Assembly (NCBI RefSeq): GCF_003073045.1
Contig: NC_037599.1
Span: 17,462,055 to 17,526,054 of the forward strand
Length of the DNA stretch: 64,000 nt
From: Pomacea canaliculata
Lineage: Eukaryota; Mollusca; Gastropoda; Architaenioglossa; Ampullariidae
Direction of reading: 5' to 3'
The translations under genes were made by a program, and so were the position numbers. The notes beneath the pieces were generated by a model. It searched no databases, was not told where the DNA came from, and saw only the letters and a list, made by a program, of their open reading frames with translations. Shown in pieces: positions 56,678-64,000 of this stretch; position 1 is the first letter of the stretch; the number at the start of each line of letters is the position of its first letter.

Positions 56678-59600
56678 GAATATAGTGTTGTTACTAGCTT
56701 TACTACTTATAAAAATACTAACAAAATATTACTATTTTATTCATATTGTGAAATATTTCTGGAGTGTAAATAAATAGGTACAGTGTAACTCAACGGTTTG
56801 GTGGTATCTCAACTACTTCATCATTACTGACCCCAAACTGGTTTTTCGACCTCTGAGGTAGGAATTAATAAGTGCACAGAGGTCAGGAACGGACAATTCT
56901 AGCTGCTTGCGTTACTTTTTTTTTCAGTTATTAAGCAAATTTCTCTAGGACCTAGAGGTTCGTAGGTTCTGGGTCCAGACCTCGAATTCGGAGTTGAAAC
57001 TCTAGCAGTTTGAAATTAGCGGTTGGAAAATTAGTTGCTGACGACAAAACAAACCACCAAGAGGCAAAAGCACTCTCCCAGTAGTAGTCTCTGTCACAGC
57101 AGCACCTCCGCCATCCCCCCCACACATACACCCTGCCCCGTGGTTCCCGCACTCCTCCCTCGACTTTGCATTCCATCTTCTCTGCCTGCTTCGGCCTCTC
57201 AACTGTCGTCGAACTCGTTTGGCAACTACCTCCCTGATGTCGAGAGGGGAAGGGGGTGGTGATGAGGAGGCCTGACAACACCAAGGGGAGAGAAATATGT
57301 CACAATCTGTCGCCGCGAAGCACTTTCGCAGGTTCTAGGGAAAAACAAAACAACAACAACAACAATAACAGCCAAAAATGATAGACGGTATCTGAAAGTG
57401 GTATCTATACTACACACACACACAAGCACACAGATGTACGCGCACACACAGTAGAACGCGCTGTGCATCTATTTGCTAATAGTGAGATACATATTCCAAC
57501 ATACATATGCACGCGCGAACAGGAAAGAACACGCGCTATACTAGTGTTTACTGTGTGTTTGTATGTGTGTACGTGCGCGTGCTGATAGTGGCCTACAAAT
57601 TAAAGACATTTTAATCAGGGGAAGCCTTCACAGACAGGGTGCTGCTGTTTGCCTTAATCAAAGCGTATACTTTAAAGACTTTCAAACACCGGTTTCAAAC
57701 AAAGAACCTTTCTGTGTGGTATCCATGACAACAGGGAAATATGCTGGCCGCGCCTTTGCACGTGCATTTGTCGTCCTCGGACATTCAAAGGACTCCTGAT
57801 TTTTGTCTTCAATGGGACTTTGCTACTGTTGCGGTGCCGCTGAAAAATAAAGACAAGAAAGAAGAGATAGAGAGACTAAAGTACACATGTTTTGGGAAGG
57901 TGATAGGATGGGATGTTGGTAGATGCCTTTTGTTCAAGTTTTTGTGCGTTGTGAGCGCTGACAAAAATAAGTTGCACGATGAACCACACGCCAGGCGCTG
58001 GCTTGACGATCCTCCAGCAGCAGGAGCAGCGAACTGAGTTGACCTGACAAGATGCGCAGCTGTCACAAACACTGAACTCACGGATCCTAAAAATGTAAAG
58101 CACAAAAAGACAAGACGAGAAGAAAAACAACAGAAGAATAGGAGAAAAAAAGAGAGGATGATGAAGAAGTCATTAGACGGCGAAAGTGAAAGATGAATTG
58201 ATGGGAATTTTCTCCTTCCTTTCTGCGAGGAGACGTGTGGAGAAGGTGAGCGGTGAAGTTTGTTTATTTAAAGACCTTGTGCATCGATTGTTTCGTGAGT
58301 TTCTCAATAAATAAATATGTTTCTCGACCCCTGAACACGCTGACATTACAATTATGATGTGATCAACGTGAACTTGTGAAATGTGAAAAACACGCAAAGA
58401 TTGAATGAAATAAGACTGTGTCTATATTTACAATGTACAGTGAGGGATTGGTGAAGTGGAGAAGTAAACCAATGCAATAATTTCCCAATAACACGAAGAC
58501 ATGTGGACGACTGCAGTCATTATGGCGAACGGAGGACAAAAGACAGTTTGTTCAGTTACATTGGATCCCCCCTTCTTTCACTCCTCTGACGGTTTATTGC
58601 TGTGAACAGCCGTCGGTTGCCAGTGCACACCAAGTATACCTGCCAACATTAATGTTCCCTCCGTGTGAGTAGACTGAATAATCTCGGGTGGATTAGCATG
58701 CAGACAAAGAAAGAGAAGGCAGTGGTGAGAAAGAAGTCAGTTGGGGTGAGCGTAACTCAACACTCGGCTACAAGGGAAGTGTAGTGGGAGGTGTGCAGCC
58801 CGATACAGATGTGACGGTTGATAGCACCCCAGGAATGAAAATCTCTCGGCTAGAGTTCTCACTTGCAGGTGCAGATTGTTTTTGGTCGGATTTGCGAGAT
58901 AGAGAGAGAGAACTCGCATACGGAGAAGAACACATAACGGGATTAACGAGCAGAAGCCATGATCAGAGGCTCGCTGAAAAGTTACAACTAGAAAAAACTT
59001 TGAAACCAAGGTATTCTAATACTTAGAGGTAAGTCCGTGCTATCTACGGTGTTTTTTTTTTTTTGTTTATTTTTTTTTTGAAGATGGTATCTCGGCGGCA
59101 TTTCTAGGCAGTAAATAGTCTCTCAACATTTCCTCACCGGGAGAGTTCTGAAGTTTTAATGGCGACTAAGGTGTAGTGAGGATGGCAGGTGCACATGGAG
59201 CCCTTGGAAACATTATCGGGAGGGCTCTTGTCGGCGGCCACTAACCCAGGACAAGTAGAGGATGATGATGGCGACGACGATGATGACGTGAGCATGATGG
59301 TGGAAGTGATAATAATATTGATGCAGACTGGCCTTTTTATTTATTCGAGAACTATTTTTGCTACCGGTCTGACTCTGGGGTTTTGCCCGTCTGGGTTATT
59401 TTTTCATGCTGTCTTTAGTCATCGATACATTTATTACTTATTTTATTATTAATTTTGCCTAGTGAAAAAATGCGTTAAATGATTTCTTTAAAAATATAAT
59501 AAAGCGCTTTCCCTCGCTCGGAAGAGAGCTCAAAGAACTTTACAAAAAAGTTCAGCATTAAAATAAACAGGAGAATAAAGATGTGATCGGTTTGTGGAGT

Positions 59601-59979
59601 GGAAGGACAGTGGATACTGAGAGTTTTTCATTCATCCTTGCATTGTTTTTTTTCACAGTCCAAGATGATAGCGGACTGGGTGCTCAAGACCGAAACAGGA
59701 ACAGCTTTGACATATATAAACCACAATTTGCAGTCCATATATAAAAACCATACAATACAAACAGTAAGACATATTCGTAGCAAGTGCCTTCTCCACACAC
59801 TGTATCCACAAACAGGATGCTTGGCATTGCGAGGCTAATCCGCCTTAACACACACACACAAATGTACAGATCAACGAGGGTCAAAGGGAACAGAAGCCAG
59901 GGGTTCGGCGAAGATTGTAATTCCTCAAAAGGTCAAAAGGTTCTTTGTGTGACTGCTGGCTTCTGTCGAGGCTGTACAG
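56678..59979. other. Intergenic, nothing recognised
   Basis: No supported exon. Contains short CA-rich tracts (about 57411-57450) and a poly-T run near 59052-59080. Minor ORFs show no family features. Confidence 0.45.
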
Positions 59980-60209
59980 CAGACCTGGGCAAACGCCGGC
60001 CCGCGGGCCGGATCCGGCCCGCCTCCCGTCTCTGACCGGCCAGCCCGCTGGCCGCCCACCAGTAAATATACTATACATACAGTATTGGGTAAAACTGAGT
60101 TAACTATATTAGTCCGGCCCTCTAGAACCATCCCAGTTTCTCATCCGGCCCTCTAGAACCATTCCAGTTTCTCATCCGGCCTCTTGGGAAAATTAATTGC
60201 CCACCCCTG
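59980..60209. mobile_element. hAT-type MITE, copy 3
   Basis: Starts CAGACCTGGGCAAACGCC and ends TTGCCCACCCCTG. Flanks CTGTACAG (59972-59979) and GTGTACAG (60210-60217) match in 7 of 8 bases. The longest of the three copies; it contains an internal ~35-bp duplication around the CGGCCCTCTAGAACCAT block. Confidence 0.85.
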
Positions 60210-60217
60210 GTGTACAG

Positions 60218-62190
60218 GCTGTCTTCACGAACCTTCCCTTGTCGTTTTTGCGCATTAATTTTTTTCCATTTGTTTTGGCAGTTTAAGGAGACACATGTAA
60301 TAACTGAAACCGCCAATGCCACCCGAATAACCTCCAGAATACAAAGGATTAAGGATCGTTCTCGTCAGACTGTCAGTCTAGGTTTTTACAGAAGTAAGAA
60401 GATAATTTAGCGACACTAAAACCCTGTTTATCCTCAATTAATCTGAACATTGCCATTGTATAGATACTTCTTACGTGGCATGGCAATGACAGTGACCACA
60501 AGTTACCGTTTGTTGACGCTCGGTTACGGTGAGTGAAGTCCCTTTAGTTCAATTGATTGTCTCCCTCGATCGACTCGCAGATTTCTACTTGGTCGTTTGA
60601 AAATAATTAAACTCCACTAGGCATTTAAGCTTTCCTGGACTTTCTGTCTTCTTGGTGTGCTTCGCCACAACGTCTGACGTCATGAGGTTTATACGTAGGC
60701 GCGCGCGTGCGTACATGTACACACTCGACAGGATATTGCAAGAACATAATGTGTGTTTGTGTCAAACTTTGAGAAATAAATGACAAGTTGTTTGAAACGT
60801 GTGTACTTTTTATCCCCTGGTGTTTGTTACGTGCATATACCTGAAAGTGTTTGTATATGAGAGCGAGCCTGTTCGTGTGAGTATTTCGCACTTACATGAC
60901 AATGAGCTACTTGTGAACCTCTCGGTCACTCTTTTTCTATTAATAAACAGAGCGAGTAACATTTAATGGGGAGAAAGAGAGGAATGTTGAGTTGCCTCAC
61001 TTGCTGTCGTTGTCTCACGGCATTGTTATAACATTCCACACACAACCCTGCAGGTGCAGCCACACAAGAGCCATGATTAAAGGCCTACCCTAGTCAAAAT
61101 GTTTTGTAGAGGCCACGCTTACTTCATTAAAAAATATCCGTTCTGAAATTGAAATTCTATTTAGAAAGATGCCAAGATCACATTTCCCGCGACATCACTA
61201 AAACAATCTCGCCATTAAAGCCTCGGTGTGAGCACAAACTAAAAACTCTTTATCAGCACCGGGGATTTGAACTTAGGTTCATCACATGTGCCGCTTTCCA
61301 ATAAAAATAATTCAATACAAAATCTCTGCTATTTTATAACAAAATAATCACACTGATGTTAGAAGCTCTGGGCTTAGTTTTATGTTTGGCTTTTAGCATA
61401 AAATGTAACTACTCCGTAAATATTAAAGCTGTTTCCAGACTGCAGACAACAGTTTACAGTCATCAACAGAATGGAAACTGCACGAGCTGGCGATAAACAT
61501 GGCGGTTTTGTTATGTATAAAATCAGAGAAAAGTAGAAAAGGGGAGGTGGGTGGGTGGGGAAGGAAGGCAGGCACTCTCAAAACACTCGCAGGAGAAAAG
61601 GGTGAACGTATCCAACCCGGCAGACGAACCGCTCGGGAAACGGATGGCAGTCGTCGTCGCGCGCGGCCTAGTCACGTGACCTTATACGGACCGCCCTTTT
61701 GCGCGACCAGAAATAGTTTTCGTCTGCTCAGCGTTTCGTTCGCAGCAGACGAGCTTCCCCACACCCCAATCTTTCTCTCTCCCCCCCCCATTACCTCTCT
61801 CCACAGCAGAGTGAAGGGGCAGAAGGTCCCCAGCCTTTTCGTATTAGCATTAACCGCGACATAAAAAAAGAAAAAAGGAAAAAAAAAAAGAAAAAAATCC
61901 AACACACACCTCCATTCCACTTCCTCCCTTCCCGTCTTCCCCCCTCCTACCTTCTTGAGTCCCATTACGGTTGTGTCGTCTGCGCTGTGGCCGCGTGCTC
62001 GCAGTCGTCTGGCGGCAAGCTGGCTTAGCGACCTCGCCAACTCCGCGCGTGATTGTGGACTTCGTTGTCGCGAAGGTGAAAGAGTGACAGGAAGTGTCCA
62101 AACCTCGGGACGCAGGAGGTCGTTGAAGTGGTTCCTGGCGAAGACCAGCTTAAAAAAAAAAAAATGCTGTGATCGGGATTCTCCTTACAG
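60218..62190. other. Intergenic, locally GC-rich
   Basis: No supported exon. The 61.6-62.1 kb part is clearly richer in CpG than its surroundings, as a promoter might be, with long C and A runs near 61780 and 61865-61900. Confidence 0.35.
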
Positions 62191-62237
62191 GTAGCTGAAA
62201 GACAGAGGGTCCAGGATGAGGAGACTTGTAATGGGAG
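62191..62237 (+). other. Candidate small exon with start codon
   Basis: A pyrimidine-rich acceptor (TTCTCCTTACAG) and a strong donor (GGGAG|GTACGT) bound 47 nt containing an ATG at 62216 (MRRLVMG...). It follows a CpG-rich stretch. It could be the second exon of a gene running out of the window; nothing downstream confirms it. Confidence 0.2.
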
Positions 62238-64000
62238 GTACGTATACCTGTTTCGTCAGAGATAAAGTGCAAGGTGTGATAATAATAGACGTTAAGTCAT
62301 TTAAGGACAGAGTGTGTCTGTAACCTTTTGACCTTTCGCTCGGCCCGAACGAGACTTTTTTTCGGAAAGGTGGGTGAGGTGGGGAATGGGAGGGAGGCGA
62401 TTCTACTTTGATTTACGAGCTGATAAATTAACATTGGAATTCTGTGTCCACTCAACAGTTTGACTCGCATGCACGGACGAATGCGGAAGCGCGAACAGAT
62501 CTCTCTCTCACACTCCGATCATATGTATTATCCATTTACACGCACACGCAGATACACGTATACACATCATCCACACACCCACACCCTCATATCCCCTTAC
62601 ACACACCTGTACACTCATTCGTATGCTCACCCATATCCATTTAGCCATTTACACGACACTCACAGACTCATATGGATGTTCCTCCTTACTCGATGGTCCA
62701 CAGTGAAGATTTGAGGTCCTTGACGGAGTCGAGTTTCAGAAAGAGCGGAGTGGTACAATGGTCCAAGTTCTCTGACGATCGTAATCACGGTTGTCACTGC
62801 GATCGAGTTTCGGTGATCAGCAGATAACTGCGGTGGTGGAGGTCCACGATGTCTCCCTCGTCCAATGCTGATGTTGGCATGACAACAAGTCCTGTGGGCC
62901 AGCGACTGCAGTGACATGACCTGCCGCCATTCTTACGTCTCTGTTTGCCCCATCTGCGCAGACACGTGCAAATCACGTAATGCAGCTCCTAACCACGAGA
63001 AGAAACCGTGAAGGGCCTGAACACGTAAACGATTTGGCTGCCAGGTGCTGGAATGTTGAGGAGTTGAAAGTCTCATTGTGACATTTTGTCATACAACGAA
63101 AATTAAAGGAAATCATTCGTCGTTCAAAAATGCCAGTGGCATACTTTTATTTACATAAAAACACGAATGACATCACGGACAAGGTTGCGATAATATTAAG
63201 AAATATACGTGGCTGTTCCTTTCTTTTTTTTTTTGTGTGTGTGTTTTACAACTGGTAGATAAGACCTCCAATATTTTTTTTAAGGAGTGAAGGGGAGTTG
63301 AAACCCCAAATATTTTAACTGAGGGTTTGACAACCCTCTAGGTTTTAACTAGCAGTCCAAAAACCCTTTGCATTGTATGATTGGGGAAATCTTAATGTTT
63401 GCTGTTAAACCGAGTCGCTGGTGTGATAAACACAGTGAACAATACTCACTGCTCTTTCTCCATTAAAAAACAAACAAACAGAATCTCATACATTTAGGAG
63501 GCATGCCTGCTGTCACGTCGCACTGTGGTGTGTGGTGCATTATGCACGTGCATCCTCGTGTGTGGAATGCGTGGGTCAAGTCAGCCCGACCTCCAGTGAA
63601 CATGGCCGCTCAATATCGTAATTAGAATTGTCGTTTGTTGTCAGCAAAGCGAATCTCGCATCTCCCTCTGAGACTGGCGAGAAGTGCGAAGGAAGAAGCC
63701 GAGTTTATTTGATTAGTATAGAGAACGGTCTCCTTGGGTCGAACTTTCACTGTCCAACGACAATTGGCCCCAAAAATTCCCTTCTCGTGAGGAACCCGGG
63801 GAATATTGATGACGGAGGGGCTGAAAAGACACTAGCCACTTGCGGCTAGAAATAATCACACACACAAACAGAGACATACACGCACACGAGCACGCACATA
63901 CACATACACAAAGAGGAGAAAGGCAAAGTGAGGATTGAAGGAACTAAAGAAAGTGAAAATGAGATTGATGTGAAGGAAGGTGGACGAACACGAACTGTTG
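62238..64000. other. Intergenic with CA-rich tracts
   Basis: CACA/ACAC-rich stretches at about 62530-62640 and 63855-63915. The other sequence shows no recognised exon, RNA gene or delimited transposon. Confidence 0.45.

Noticed and set aside
57226-57468. Val/Cys-rich ORF on the minus strand
   Set aside because: Produced by CA-rich and AAC-rich low-complexity sequence; no family features.
1-64000. CRISPR array, bacterial operon, rRNA or tRNA genes
   Set aside because: No spaced identical short repeats, no ribosome-binding-site-led operons and no complete tRNA or rRNA. The only tRNA-like sequences are SINE heads.

Overview
The window is animal nuclear DNA: intron-split genes with GT-AG junctions, long AT-rich introns and UTRs, and many interspersed repeats. 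The proteins look like those of a lophotrochozoan, most probably a gastropod mollusc, but this is inferred from protein character and repeat content and no species can be named from sequence alone. Six genes can be assembled exon by exon with every reading frame closed: an ELOVL1/7-type fatty acid elongase (4849-8775, +), NDUFB7 of complex I (15213-16353, -), the rRNA-processing factor EBNA1BP2/EBP2 (19513-25851, +), the ciliary protein CFAP144/FAM183 (27278-29069, -), the APC/C activator FZR1/Cdh1 (29951-37076, +) and ethylmalonyl-CoA decarboxylase ECHDC1 (42188-47064, +). CFAP144 has four short exons and would be missed by any long-ORF search; it lies head-to-head with FZR1. The genes are unrelated housekeeping or ciliary functions and do not form a pathway.

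Layout: 1-4.8 kb is repeat-rich and almost gene-free; 4.8-12.4 kb is the elongase and its long 3' side; 12.5-14.3 kb is a decayed CR1/Jockey-like LINE; 15.2-16.4 kb is NDUFB7; 17.3-18.4 kb holds a SINE and a decayed STRAD-like pseudokinase copy; 19.5-25.9 kb is EBP2; 27.3-39.4 kb is the CFAP144/FZR1 pair with the long FZR1 3' region; 39.5-41.3 kb is repeats and a second LINE relic; 42.2-47.1 kb is ECHDC1; 47.1-64 kb is gene-poor, with SINE, MITE, microsatellite and LTR insertions.

The most unusual object is a 2.9-kb LTR retroelement on the minus strand at 53760-56673. It has two LTRs with TG...CA ends, a 4-bp target duplication, a primer-binding site, a TATA box and a poly(A) signal. It encodes a Gypsy-type Gag segment followed by a cold-shock domain of LIN-28 type and a tail of ten 24-bp (8-residue) repeats. 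No reverse transcriptase, integrase or CCHC zinc knuckle is visible, so it looks like a non-autonomous element whose RNA-binding part may be the cold-shock domain. The two LTRs differ largely by single-base length changes, so some frameshifts in it may be assembly errors.

Other mobile DNA is well delimited: three copies of one hAT-type MITE with 8-bp target duplications, a pogo/Tigger-like MITE with TA duplication, a 542-bp near-perfect foldback in an FZR1 intron, and a tRNA-derived SINE family with 10-14-bp target duplications.
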